A stretch of 64,000 nt of DNA from Sphingomonas sp. LY29 (GTDB taxonomy: Bacteria > Pseudomonadota > Alphaproteobacteria > Sphingomonadales > Sphingomonadaceae), in assembly GCF_035593985.1 (NCBI RefSeq), contig NZ_CP141587.1, positions 1,920,001 through 1,984,000 of the forward strand, read 5' to 3'. Below the pieces are notes generated by a model. The model made no database searches. It was not told where the DNA came from and saw only the letters and a program-made list of their open reading frames with translations. Every line of letters starts with the position of its first letter. Position 1 is the first letter of the stretch. Below are positions 18,225 through 27,190 of the stretch, piece after piece. The translations under genes were made by a program, and so were the position numbers.

Positions 18225-19721
18225 ATGAGCGAAGCGTTGAAACCGATTGTCGACAAGGGCCGCAATTGCTGGCGGATCGGTCGCGCGACCGAGGCAACGG
18301 TGATCGTCGATGCCGCCGATTATTATCACCACATTCGCGAAGCCATGCTGGCCGCGTCGAAGCGAATCTTCATCGTCGGCTGGGACTTCGACACGCGCAT
18401 CGCGCTAGTCCCGGACGAGAAGGGCAAGGGCGAGACGCTCGGACGCTTCTTCCTCAACCTCGCCAAGGACAAGCCCGAGCGGCAGATCGACATCCTCAAG
18501 TGGAATTTCGGCGCGCTGAAGCAGTTCGTCCGACCGCAGGCGATGGTGTGGCTATTCCGCTGGTGGCGGACCAAGGCCATCGATTTTCGCTTCGACGCCT
18601 CCCATCCGGTCGGATGCAGCCATCACCAAAAGATCGTCGTCATCGACGAGCGGCTTGCGGTGTGCGGCGGGATCGACATCAGCACCAACCGCTGGGACAC
18701 GAGCGAACATAGCGACGACGAGCCGCGCCGGACCAACCCTGACGGCAAATCCTACATGCCATGGCATGACGCGACGATGCTGATGCGCGGCGCGGTGGCG
18801 CAGGATCTCGGCGAGCTCGGCCGCGAGCGATGGAAGACCGCGACGCACCAGCCGCTCGATGCGATCGATCCGTGCGACGACGATTGGCCAAAGGACCTCG
18901 ACGTCACCTTCCGCGACGTCGACATCGCCATCGCTCGCACCCGTGCGGCCTACGACGAATTGCCGGAGGTGCGCGAGATCGAGGCGCTCTACCTCGACAT
19001 GATCGCGGCGGCGAAGCGCTTCATCTATTTCGAGAACCAGTATTTCACGTCCGGCAAGATCGCCGCCGCGATCGCCGCGCGAATGGCCGAGCCCAACCCG
19101 CCCGAGATCGTGCTCGTCATGCCGCGCACCGCCGATGGCTGGCTCGAGCAGCAGGCGATGGACGGCGCGCGGCTGAAGCTGGTCGCGGCCATCGGCCTCA
19201 ACGACAAGGGCAATCGCTTCCGCGTCTACGTGCCGGTCACGAAGGGCGGCGAGGACATCTACGTCCACGCCAAGGTGTCGATCGTCGACGATCGCCTGCT
19301 TCGGGTCGGATCGTCGAACCTCAACAATCGCAGCCAGGGCCTGGATAGCGAGTGCGACGTCATCATCGACGCCGCGCTCCCCGCCAACAAGGACACGCCC
19401 GCCGCGATCACCGCGCTTCGCCATCGCCTGATCGCCGAGCATCTCGGCTGCAGTTCCGAGCAGTTCGCCGAGGCCGAGGCCCAGGCCGAATCGATGGTCG
19501 ACGCGATCGAGGCATTGCGCGGCAGCGGGAAGACGCTTGAGTTGCTCGACATGGAGAAGCTGGGCGCAGCGGAAGACTTCATCGCTTCTAACGAAATCCT
19601 CGACCCCGAATGCGTTGACGACATGTTCGACCCGATCGGAAAGCGCGGGCTGAAGCAAAGCTGGGCGCGGGGACGGGCCGCGATCGGGCGCCGCATGGGG
19701 CGTCGTCGCCAGCCCAAGTGA
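18225..19721 (+). CDS. Phospholipase D-family protein with two HKD motifs
   Basis: A 498-residue member of the phospholipase D superfamily. Each half carries an HxK(x4)D motif: His134, Lys136 and Asp141 (SHHQKIVVIDERLAVCGGID), and His348, Lys350 and Asp355 (VHAKVSIVDDRLLRVGSSNLNNRS). The order and spacing fit phospholipases/transphosphatidylases more than cardiolipin synthase, since no N-terminal membrane segments are present. The ATG at 18225 is chosen over 18201 on family similarity and a G-rich stretch upstream. Its stop overlaps the GTG start of ubiA by 3 nt. The lipid substrate is unknown. Confidence 0.85.
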   Translation: MSEALKPIVDKGRNCWRIGRATEATVIVDAADYYHHIREAMLAASKRIFIVGWDFDTRIALVPDEKGKGETLGRFFLNLAKDKPERQIDILKWNFGALKQFVRPQAMVWLFRWWRTKAIDFRFDASHPVGCSHHQKIVVIDERLAVCGGIDISTNRWDTSEHSDDEPRRTNPDGKSYMPWHDATMLMRGAVAQDLGELGRERWKTATHQPLDAIDPCDDDWPKDLDVTFRDVDIAIARTRAAYDELPEVREIEALYLDMIAAAKRFIYFENQYFTSGKIAAAIAARMAEPNPPEIVLVMPRTADGWLEQQAMDGARLKLVAAIGLNDKGNRFRVYVPVTKGGEDIYVHAKVSIVDDRLLRVGSSNLNNRSQGLDSECDVIIDAALPANKDTPAAITALRHRLIAEHLGCSSEQFAEAEAQAESMVDAIEALRGSGKTLELLDMEKLGAAEDFIASNEILDPECVDDMFDPIGKRGLKQSWARGRAAIGRRMGRRRQPK

Positions 19722-20629
19722 CCGACGACCTAGTCCCCGACAGCGAGCGGCGCGGCCTGATTGGCGCCTTGCCGGGGGCCTTGCGCCCCTATGCCTCGCT
19801 GATGCGCGTCGACCGTCCGATCGGGACGTGGCTGCTCTATTGGCCGTGCGCGTGGAGCGTCGCGCTAGCCGGCGTGCAAGGCCAATGGGCGCTGTTTGGA
19901 TGGCTGCTGCTGGGCGCGTTCGCGATGCGCTCGGCGGGCTGCGTCTACAACGACATTGTCGACCGCGATCTTGATGCGAGGGTCGCGCGGACGCGGCTCA
20001 GGCCACTGCCTTCGGGGATGGTTTCGCTTCGTGCGGCATGGGTGTTGGCGATCGCGCTGTCGCTCGTCGGGCTGGTAGTGCTGTTGCAACTGTCCCGGAC
20101 CGCTCAATTGATCGCGCTCACAAGCATCGCCCCGGTCGCGGCCTATCCCTTCATGAAGCGGATCACCTGGTGGCCGCAGGCGTGGCTTGGGCTCGTCTTC
20201 AGCTGGGGAGCCCTGGTCGGATGGCCGGCAGTGACGGGCAGCTTCGCGCTCGCGCCCATGATGCTGTGGATCGGCGGCATCTTCTGGGTGATCGGCTACG
20301 ACACGCTCTACGCCATCCAGGATATCGAGGACGATGCGCTGGTCGGGGTTCGATCGAGCGCGCGGGCAATGGGCGCGAATGCCAGGGGCGGCGTGGCGCT
20401 CTGCTATGCGCTGGCCGTGCTTGGGTGGGCGGTCGCGATCTGGCTCGTCCGGCCCGACCCTTTGGCGCTGCTCGCCCTGCTTCCCGCCGCCTCGCATCTT
20501 GCGCGACAGGTGACGCGTATCGATCCGAACGACGGCGCCGGGGCGCTCGCGCTGTTCCGAAGCAACCGCTTTACCGGCCTGCTCCTGCTGCTCGGCTTCC
20601 TCGCGGTCGGCTTGTCGTCCACGGGCTGA
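19718..20629 (+). CDS. ubiA: 4-hydroxybenzoate polyprenyltransferase
   Basis: Integral-membrane prenyltransferase that attaches the polyprenyl tail to 4-hydroxybenzoate in ubiquinone synthesis. It has the first Asp-rich motif in YNDIVDRDLDARVARTRLRPLPSG (residues about 77-100) and the second in YAIQDIEDDALVGVRSSA. Seven to nine hydrophobic segments surround these, and the start LRPYASLMRVDRPIGTWLLYWPC is typical of UbiA. The start is GTG at 19718-19720, overlapping the preceding stop codon, so translation is coupled to the phospholipase D gene. Length (303) matches the family. Confidence 0.95.
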   Translation: MTDDLVPDSERRGLIGALPGALRPYASLMRVDRPIGTWLLYWPCAWSVALAGVQGQWALFGWLLLGAFAMRSAGCVYNDIVDRDLDARVARTRLRPLPSGMVSLRAAWVLAIALSLVGLVVLLQLSRTAQLIALTSIAPVAAYPFMKRITWWPQAWLGLVFSWGALVGWPAVTGSFALAPMMLWIGGIFWVIGYDTLYAIQDIEDDALVGVRSSARAMGANARGGVALCYALAVLGWAVAIWLVRPDPLALLALLPAASHLARQVTRIDPNDGAGALALFRSNRFTGLLLLLGFLAVGLSSTG

Positions 20630-20646
20630 CGATCTAGGCGACGCGG

Positions 20647-21993
20647 ATGCTCGAAACCAATGCCGCCCGCGACAAGGTCGCCGCCCTCGTCGAGAAGGCC
20701 CGCCGCGCGGGCGCCGATGCCGCCGATGCCGTCTATGTCGGCGATCGCTCGCAAAGCGTCAGCATCCGCCTCGGCGCGCTGGAGGACGTCAATCGTTCGG
20801 AAGGCGAAGAAATCGGCCTGCGCCTGTTCGTCGGCAAGCGCAGTGCTAGCGTCGCCTCGTCTGACCTCAGCGACGACGCGCTGTCCGCCTTGGTCGAACG
20901 CGCCGCCGCGATGGCACGCGAAGCGCCCGAGGACGCCTTCGCCGGATTGGCTCCCGAAGACATGCTGTTCCGCGGGACACCCGTCGACCTCGACCTCGAC
21001 GATGGCTGCGATCCCGATCCGGCGACGCTCCGCGAACGCGCGGCCGAGGCGGAGGATGCCGCGCGCGCCGTTCCGGGCGTAACCAACAGCAATGGCGGCA
21101 GCGCGTCGGCATCGGCATCGACCTTCGCGATCGCCACCAGCCACGGTTTCGCCGCCGCCACTCGCGCCACCGGCTACGGCAATTCGGCCAGCGTCGTCGC
21201 GGGCGAAGGCTCGGGCATGCAGCGCGACTACAGCTTCCACTCGGCGCGCCACCTCGCCGACCTGGAGCCTGCCGCCGACATCGGTCGCCGCGCCGCCGAG
21301 CGCGCCGTCGCGCGGCTCAACCCCGTCCGCCCAACGCCGGGCGCGATGGCGGTACTGTTCGACCCGCGCGTCGCGACCTCGCTGCTCGGTCATCTGATCG
21401 GCGCGATTAACGGCTCATCGATCGCGCGCAAATCCAGCTTCCTGCTCGACGCGCTCGGCACGCAGGTGTTCGGCGACGGCGTGTCGATCCTCGACGATCC
21501 GCTGCGCCCGCGCGGTCTTCGTAGCCGCTCATTCGATGGCGAAGGCCTTCCCGTCGCGCCGTCGGCCATTATCGACAAGGGCACCCTGACCGGATGGCTC
21601 GCCGACAGCGCCGCCGCGCGTCAATTGGGGATCGCCCCGACCGGGCACGCAGTGCGCGGCGTATCGGGCGCGCCGGGGGCGGGACCGTCAAACCTTCATC
21701 TCGCCGCGGGTAAGCGCAGCCCCGAAGAGATGATCGCGGGCATTTCCAGCGGCGTGCTGGTAACCGAGTTGATCGGGCAGGGTGTCAACGGCGTGACCGG
21801 CGATTATTCGCGCGGGGCTGCCGGCTTCATGATCCTTAATGGCGAGATTGGTCCGGCGGTGTCCGAAATCACGATCGCGTCGAACCTGAAGGACATGTTC
21901 GCGACACTCGAGCCCGCAAGCGACCTTCGCTTCCGCCGCGGGGTCGACAGTCCGACCGTCCTCGTCCCGTCGATGACGGTGGCAAGCGCCTAG
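20647..21993 (+). CDS. pmbA: TldD/PmbA-family metallopeptidase subunit (TldE)
   Basis: A 448-residue PmbA/TldE-type protein. In E. coli the TldD-TldE pair is a zinc protease that finishes peptide maturation and degrades unfolded substrates. The N-terminal VEKARRAGADAADAVYV and EIGLRLFVGKRSASVASSD, and the C-terminal SFDGEGLPVAPSAIIDKGTLTGWLADSAAARQLG, GASNLH-like GPSNLHLAAG, GVNGVTGDYSRGAAGFMI and GEIGPAVSEITIASNL are family signatures. TldD is not in the window. Its stop codon interlocks with that of the convergent CoA-binding protein gene. Confidence 0.92.
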   Translation: MLETNAARDKVAALVEKARRAGADAADAVYVGDRSQSVSIRLGALEDVNRSEGEEIGLRLFVGKRSASVASSDLSDDALSALVERAAAMAREAPEDAFAGLAPEDMLFRGTPVDLDLDDGCDPDPATLRERAAEAEDAARAVPGVTNSNGGSASASASTFAIATSHGFAAATRATGYGNSASVVAGEGSGMQRDYSFHSARHLADLEPAADIGRRAAERAVARLNPVRPTPGAMAVLFDPRVATSLLGHLIGAINGSSIARKSSFLLDALGTQVFGDGVSILDDPLRPRGLRSRSFDGEGLPVAPSAIIDKGTLTGWLADSAAARQLGIAPTGHAVRGVSGAPGAGPSNLHLAAGKRSPEEMIAGISSGVLVTELIGQGVNGVTGDYSRGAAGFMILNGEIGPAVSEITIASNLKDMFATLEPASDLRFRRGVDSPTVLVPSMTVASA

Positions 21994-22424
21994 GCGTTCG
22001 CGACCGGCTTCAGGCCCAGTCGGGCGAATTCGATCTTCGGGCAATGGTCCATCACGACCTTGAGCCCCGCCGCCTCGGCCTTGGCAGCCGCTTCGTCGTT
22101 GACCACGCCAAGCTGCATCCAGATCGCCTTCGCGCCGATCGCGATCGCGTCGTCGACGATGGGGCCGACATTCTCGCTGCGCATGAAAATGTCGACGATG
22201 TCGATCGGCTCCCCGATCTGCGATAGTTCGCGCCAGATATACTCGCCGTGGACGTGCTCGCCGGTGATGCGCGGATTGACCGGGATCACGCGATAACCCT
22301 GCTCCTGAAGGAAGCGCATCACGCCGTAGCTGGCACGGTCCGGGCGGTCCGACGCGCCGACGAGCGCGATGGTCCGGGCATTGGTCAGCAGAGCGGCGAT
22401 ATCGTCGGGGGCGGTCAGCGGCAT
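21990..22424 (-). CDS. CoA-binding domain protein (YccU type)
   Basis: A 144-residue single-domain Rossmann-fold protein. It has the nucleotide loop IALVGASDRPDRASYGVMRFL (residues about 20-40), then GYRVIPVNPRITGE, VDIVDIFMR and AKAIWMQLGVVNDEAA. This is the short stand-alone form of the succinyl-CoA-ligase alpha CoA-binding domain. The role is unknown in general. The ATG at 22422-22424 is chosen because AAGGAG lies about 8 nt upstream. It is 31 nt downstream of the mrp stop on the same strand. Confidence 0.9.
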   Translation of the reverse strand: MPLTAPDDIAALLTNARTIALVGASDRPDRASYGVMRFLQEQGYRVIPVNPRITGEHVHGEYIWRELSQIGEPIDIVDIFMRSENVGPIVDDAIAIGAKAIWMQLGVVNDEAAAKAEAAGLKVVMDHCPKIEFARLGLKPVANA

Positions 22425-22455
22425 GGATCGGCTCCTTTTCACCGACGACAATGCG

Positions 22456-23421
22456 TCAGCCGCCGACTTTCTCCAATTGCGCCATCATTGCCGAGGCAAT
22501 CGCCGCAAAGGCCGTCGCCGCCGGACCGTCGCCCGCGGCGGGGGGAGCGCCGGCATCCGATGCTTCGCGCAGGCTGGTCGAAAGCGGCAAGCGCCCGAGA
22601 AACGGGATATCCAGCCGTCCCGCACCCGCTTCGGCGCCGCCGCTTCCGAACGGATCGCTGTCCTTTCCGCAATGCGGACAGGTGTAGCCCGCCATATTCT
22701 CCACCAGCCCGAGCACCGGCACGCTGGTCTTGCCGAACAGATCGATCGCGCGCGTCGCGTCGATCAGCGCCAGATCCTGCGGGGTCGAGACGATCAGCGC
22801 GCCGTCGGGCCGCGCCTTCTGGATCAGCGACAGTTGGACGTCGCCAGTGCCGGGCGGCAGGTCGACGAGGATCAGCTCGACGTCGCCCCAATCGGCCTCG
22901 ATCAACTGGGTCAGCGCCCCTGCCGCCATCGGCCCGCGCCATGCCAACGCCTGTCCTGCAGGCACAAGCTGCCCCACCGACAGCAGGCGAACGCCGAACG
23001 CAGTGTTGACCGGGAACAGCTTTTCTCTCTCCGCCCGCGGCTTTTCGTGCGCGTTGAGCAATGTCGGTTGCGACGGGCCGTAGATGTCGGCGTCGATCAG
23101 CCCGACCTTGTGCCCCTGCCGCGCCAGCGCGACGGCGAGGTTGGCGGTCAGCGTCGATTTGCCGACGCCCCCCTTGCCCGATCCGATCGCGACGATCTTT
23201 CGGTCGGGGCGTGAAGTCGTCATCGCGATCCGCGCCTCGGTCACGCCTTCGACGGCCAACGCTGCCGACCGCACCGCTCCCTCGAACGCCTCGCGCTGGC
23301 GCGGGGTCATGCCGGTGGCGTCGGCGACGATCGTGGCGATCGTTCCGACCAGGCGGCGGCTGCGGATGCGCGACGCCTCGGGAAGCTGGTCTAGCGCGGC
23401 AAGCGGGTCGGGGGAGGTCAT
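22456..23421 (-). CDS. mrp: Mrp/ApbC-family iron-sulfur cluster carrier ATPase
   Basis: P-loop ATPase that carries and delivers Fe-S clusters. An N-terminal DUF59-like region is short. The deviant Walker A GSGKGGVGKST lies at residues about 80-90, followed by VGLIDADIYGPSQPTLL and LILVDLPPGTGDVQLSL. The cluster-binding CxxC is in MAGYTCPHCGKDSDPFGSGG. The start at 23421 (MTSPDPLAALDQL) is used; 23457 would add 12 residues, and neither has a strong ribosome binding site. It is divergent from hflK, with about 70 nt between starts. Confidence 0.93.
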   Translation of the reverse strand: MTSPDPLAALDQLPEASRIRSRRLVGTIATIVADATGMTPRQREAFEGAVRSAALAVEGVTEARIAMTTSRPDRKIVAIGSGKGGVGKSTLTANLAVALARQGHKVGLIDADIYGPSQPTLLNAHEKPRAEREKLFPVNTAFGVRLLSVGQLVPAGQALAWRGPMAAGALTQLIEADWGDVELILVDLPPGTGDVQLSLIQKARPDGALIVSTPQDLALIDATRAIDLFGKTSVPVLGLVENMAGYTCPHCGKDSDPFGSGGAEAGAGRLDIPFLGRLPLSTSLREASDAGAPPAAGDGPAATAFAAIASAMMAQLEKVGG

Positions 23422-23491
23422 GGCAGGGCGCTTAATTGGCTTTTCGACGGACGCCACTGTTTTTCGCCGAAACCCTACCTATTATGGAGCC

Positions 23492-24613
23492 ATGACGATT
23501 TACAGCTGGGCCGGCCGAGTGCGCGGTCTTTTCGCCGACAACAAGGGCCCCTGGGGCACTCCTCCGAGCGGTGGGGGCGGCGATACGCCGCCGGGCAACG
23601 AGCCGCAAAGCCCGTGGGGACAGCCGGCCAAGCCGCGCCCGACCGGCGGTCGTTCGTCGGTCAGTTCGCTCGATGATTTCCTGAAAAAGAGCCGCGGTCG
23701 CCTTGGCGGCGGTGGCGGATCGGGCCGCGGCTTCGGCGGAATGGGCGGACGGCCCGACCGTTCGCTGTTCGTGTGGGGCGCCATCGGCCTCGCCGCCTTG
23801 TGGTTCCTATTCACCACCATGCACGTCATCGCCCCTGAAGAGCGCGGCGTGGTCACCCGCTTCGGCCGGTATAGCCATACGCTCGGGCCGGGTGTCGGCC
23901 TGACGCTGCCGTCGCCGATCGACCGCGTGCAGAAGGTCAACGTCGAGGAAATTCGCGAGATCGCGCTCGGCTCTGCGGCCGAAGAGACGCTGATGCTGAC
24001 CGGCGACCAGAACATCATCGACATCGCCTATCAGGTCCGCTGGAATATCCGCGATCCCGAGCAATTCCTTTACGAACTCGCCGCGCCCGAGGACACGATC
24101 CGGCAGGTCGCCGAAAGCGCGATGCGTCAGGTCGTCGCCCAATTTAGCCTGAACGACGCGATCGGCAACCAGCGCGGCCAGATCGAAAGCCGCGTCCAGG
24201 AAGAGATGCAGCAGACGCTCGACAGCTATGACAGTGGCGTTGTCATCCAAGGCGTCGCCGTCCGCCAAGCCGACCCGCCCGCCGCGGTCAACGAGGCGTT
24301 CAAGGACGTCACCGCCGCGCAGCAGGACGCCCAGCGCGAGGTCAACGGATCGAATGCCTATGCGCTTCAGCTGCGCCAGATCGCGCAGGGTGAAGCGACC
24401 GCGTTCGACAAGGTCTACGAGCAATATCGCTTGGCCCCGGAGGTCACCCGCCGCCGCATGTATTACGAGACCATGGAACGCGTCCTTCGCGGCGTCGACA
24501 AAACGATCGTCGAGACGCCGGGCGTCACTCCCTACCTTCCCTTGCCGCAGATGGGCAGGCCGGCCCCGGCCGCGCCCGCCGCACCGGCGCAGCCGCAGGG
24601 AGCCGGTCGATGA
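23492..24613 (+). CDS. hflK: HflK, FtsH-modulating membrane protein
   Basis: SPFH/band-7 protein of the inner membrane that forms with HflC the large complex caging the FtsH protease. The 373-residue protein begins with a Gly/Pro-rich cytoplasmic segment (residues 1-90, including SSLDDFLKKSRGRLGGGGG). One membrane span follows near 95-112 (FVWGAIGLAALWFLFTTMHV), then the band-7 domain (PEERGVVTRFGRYSHTLGPG, MLTGDQNIIDIAYQVRW) and an Ala/Pro tail. The start at 23492 has GGAG 2-3 nt upstream of the spacer. hflC starts inside its stop (ATGA overlap). Confidence 0.94.
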   Translation: MTIYSWAGRVRGLFADNKGPWGTPPSGGGGDTPPGNEPQSPWGQPAKPRPTGGRSSVSSLDDFLKKSRGRLGGGGGSGRGFGGMGGRPDRSLFVWGAIGLAALWFLFTTMHVIAPEERGVVTRFGRYSHTLGPGVGLTLPSPIDRVQKVNVEEIREIALGSAAEETLMLTGDQNIIDIAYQVRWNIRDPEQFLYELAAPEDTIRQVAESAMRQVVAQFSLNDAIGNQRGQIESRVQEEMQQTLDSYDSGVVIQGVAVRQADPPAAVNEAFKDVTAAQQDAQREVNGSNAYALQLRQIAQGEATAFDKVYEQYRLAPEVTRRRMYYETMERVLRGVDKTIVETPGVTPYLPLPQMGRPAPAAPAAPAQPQGAGR

Positions 24614-25470
24614 TCGACTTCGTTCGCCGTCACACGCTGGCCTCGGGCTTTATCGCCTTCGTCCTGCTGATCGCCATCTTCAGCAGTGTCTCGGTCGTTC
24701 CCGAAACGCGCCAGGGTATCGTCACCAGCTTCGGCAAGCCCGTCCGGATCGTCAATCGCTTCAAACAGGGCGAGCAGATTGGACAGACCGGCGCGGGCCT
24801 CGCTTTCCGCATCCCGTTCGTCGAGCGGATCGACTGGATCGACAAGCGCGTGCGCGACATCGACATGGAGCGGCAGCAGGTTCTGTCGACCGACCAGCTT
24901 CGGCTCGAGGTCGACGCCTTCGCCCGTTATCGCATCGTCGATCCGTTGCGCATGTACATCGCCGCGCGGGGCCGCGAGGAGAATGTCGAGACGGCGCTTC
25001 GTCCGATCCTCGGCTCGCAACTCCGCAACGAGCTTGGCAAGCGACCGTTCGCGTCGCTGCTCAGCCCCGAGCGTGAGGGCGTGATGGAGAATATCCGCAT
25101 CGGCCTCAACCGTGCTGCCCGCCAGTACGGGGCGGAGATCATCGACGTCCGCATCAAGAAGGCCGACTTGCCCAGCGGCACCCCGCTCGAATCCGCGTAT
25201 GAGCGGATGCGCAGTGCCCGCACGCAGGAAGCGCGCTCGATCCGCGCCGAAGGGTCGAAGCGGGCGCAGATCATCCGCGCCGAAGCCGACGCGCTCGCGG
25301 CACAGACCTATGCCGCGGCCTTCGGCAAGGACCCGGAATTCTACGATTTCTATCGGGCGATGCAGTCGTACCAGACGACGTTCCTGGGCGACGGCAAGAA
25401 CCAGCCGGCCAACACCAACATCGTGATGTCGCCGGACAACAGCTATCTGAAGGAATTCTCTGGACGATAG
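24610..25470 (+). CDS. hflC: HflC, FtsH-modulating membrane protein
   Basis: Partner of HflK. The 286 residues hold one N-terminal membrane segment (about 10-28, LASGFIAFVLLIAIFSSVSV) and a band-7 domain (ETRQGIVTSFGKPVRIV, RIDWIDKRVRDIDME). A helical charged region follows (AYERMRSARTQEARSIRAEGSKRAQIIRAEAD), and the end contains FYDFYRAMQSYQTTF, typical of HflC. The ATG start overlaps the hflK stop by 4 nt. The HtrA-type protease gene follows 82 nt later, as in many Proteobacteria. Confidence 0.95.
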   Translation: MIDFVRRHTLASGFIAFVLLIAIFSSVSVVPETRQGIVTSFGKPVRIVNRFKQGEQIGQTGAGLAFRIPFVERIDWIDKRVRDIDMERQQVLSTDQLRLEVDAFARYRIVDPLRMYIAARGREENVETALRPILGSQLRNELGKRPFASLLSPEREGVMENIRIGLNRAARQYGAEIIDVRIKKADLPSGTPLESAYERMRSARTQEARSIRAEGSKRAQIIRAEADALAAQTYAAAFGKDPEFYDFYRAMQSYQTTFLGDGKNQPANTNIVMSPDNSYLKEFSGR

Positions 25471-25552
25471 GACCCCGACCCGTTCAAATCGCGTTCATGC
25501 GCTTGACCTAGCGTCGCCCATGAAACGACCGGATCAAGTGAGGTAATTGTTA

Positions 25553-27124
25553 ATGACGCCGACAAAGGAGTTTCGACCAGTGCGCTATGCCTATGGGGTC
25601 GCGATGGCCCTGCTTCTGGGGGGAACCGCTTTTTCCGTCGCGACCGGCCAGGCGGGCGCGCAGGTCGCGCAGAACGCACCCGGCGCGATCGTCCCGCGGG
25701 CCGGCGCTCCGGCAAGCTTCGCCGACCTCGCCGCCCGGCTTCAGCCCGCCGTCGTCAACATTTCGACCAAGCAGCGCGTCCCCGTCCGTCGCCAGGTCGA
25801 TCCGTTCGAAGAATTCTTCCGGCGCTTCGGCGGCCAGGCGCCGCAGGGCGGTAGCGGCGGGCAGGTTCCGCCCGACGGCAATTCGGCCACGCGTGAAGCA
25901 GGCTCGCTCGGTTCGGGCTTCATCATCTCGCCCGACGGCTATGTCGTTACGAACAACCACCTGATCCAGGGCGCGAACGGGCAGGGCACCGTCGACAGCG
26001 TCACGGTTATCCTCGCCGACCGCAAGGAATATCCGGCGCGGATCATCGGCCGCGACAGCGCGTCGGATCTTGCGCTGCTGAAGATCGAGGGATCGAATCT
26101 TCCGTTCGTCAACTTCGGCGATTCGACCCGCGCCCGCGTCGGCGACTGGGTGGTCGCAATCGGCAATCCCTACGGCCTTGGTGGCACCGTCACCGCCGGC
26201 ATCATCTCCGCCGTCCATCGCGGCGGCATCAGCGGTGGTGGCGCCTACGATCGCTACATCCAGACCGACGCCAGCATCAATATGGGCAACTCCGGCGGCC
26301 CGATGTTCGACATGGCGGGCAACGTCATTGGCGTAAATTCGGCGCTGATCTCGCCCACCGGCGCCAGCGTCGGCATCGGCCTCGCGATCCCCGCCGAGGC
26401 GGCGCGCCCGGTAATCGATGCGCTCCGCCGCGGACAGCGGCCTGCGCGCGGCTACTTCGGCGTCGGCCTCCAGCCGGTCGACGAGGACATCGCCGCGGGT
26501 CTCGGCCTTCCCAAGGATCAGGGCGAACTGGTTCGTTCGGTCGTCCCGGGCGGTCCGGCGGCGGCGGCCGGCCTCCAGCAGGGCGACGTCATTCTTCGCG
26601 TCAACGGCCAGACCGTGACGCCAGACGAAACCGCCAGCTACATCATCGCCAATACCTCGGTAGGGACCAGCGTCCCGATCGACATCATTCGCGACGGCCG
26701 TCGCCAGACGCTTCGGGTCCGTGTCGCGCAGCGGCCGACCGAAGAGGAATTGGCGCGTCAGGCGGGCGGCGCCAACCCGAGCGAGGGTCAGGCGCTGGGC
26801 GAGGAAACGCCCGTCGCCCCCGGCACCGCGCTCGGACTGTCGCTCCAGGCGCTCAATCCGCAAATCATCACCGCGCTCGGCCTTCCGCCCGCCCAGAAGG
26901 GCGTGGTCGTCACTGCGGTCGATCCGGCCAGCGATGCCGCGACCAAGGGCATCGCCCGTGGGTTCGTCATCGTGTCGGTCAATCGCCAGGCGGTGACAGA
27001 GCCTGCGCAGGTTCTCGCGGCGGTCGAGGCTGCTCGCCGCGCCGGCCGCACCAGCGTCCTGATGCTGGTCAAGCCGCGCACCGGACCCGAAGCATTCGTC
27101 GGGGTCGACATCAGCGGCCGCTAA
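25553..27124 (+). CDS. degP: Do/HtrA-family periplasmic serine protease
   Basis: A 523-residue envelope quality-control protease. A signal peptide (GVAMALLLGGTAFSVATGQAGA) is followed by the trypsin-like domain with the triad His136 (VVTNNHLIQ), Asp172 (DSASDLALLKI) and Ser247 (INMGNSGGPMFDM). Two PDZ domains follow, at about 300-390 (GYFGVGLQPVDEDIA, GDVILRVNGQTV) and 425-520 (LQALNPQIITALGLP, GFVIVSVNRQAV). The ATG at 25553 is preferred to a TTG two codons earlier, with GAGG about 9 nt upstream. Whether it is the DegP, DegQ or MucD ortholog cannot be decided here. Confidence 0.93.
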   Translation: MTPTKEFRPVRYAYGVAMALLLGGTAFSVATGQAGAQVAQNAPGAIVPRAGAPASFADLAARLQPAVVNISTKQRVPVRRQVDPFEEFFRRFGGQAPQGGSGGQVPPDGNSATREAGSLGSGFIISPDGYVVTNNHLIQGANGQGTVDSVTVILADRKEYPARIIGRDSASDLALLKIEGSNLPFVNFGDSTRARVGDWVVAIGNPYGLGGTVTAGIISAVHRGGISGGGAYDRYIQTDASINMGNSGGPMFDMAGNVIGVNSALISPTGASVGIGLAIPAEAARPVIDALRRGQRPARGYFGVGLQPVDEDIAAGLGLPKDQGELVRSVVPGGPAAAAGLQQGDVILRVNGQTVTPDETASYIIANTSVGTSVPIDIIRDGRRQTLRVRVAQRPTEEELARQAGGANPSEGQALGEETPVAPGTALGLSLQALNPQIITALGLPPAQKGVVVTAVDPASDAATKGIARGFVIVSVNRQAVTEPAQVLAAVEAARRAGRTSVLMLVKPRTGPEAFVGVDISGR

Positions 27125-27190
27125 CCCCGGCCTTGCCCGGATACGCTCCTTCGGCCTAGGCTTACCGCCAATTGCCGAAGGAGCGACGCC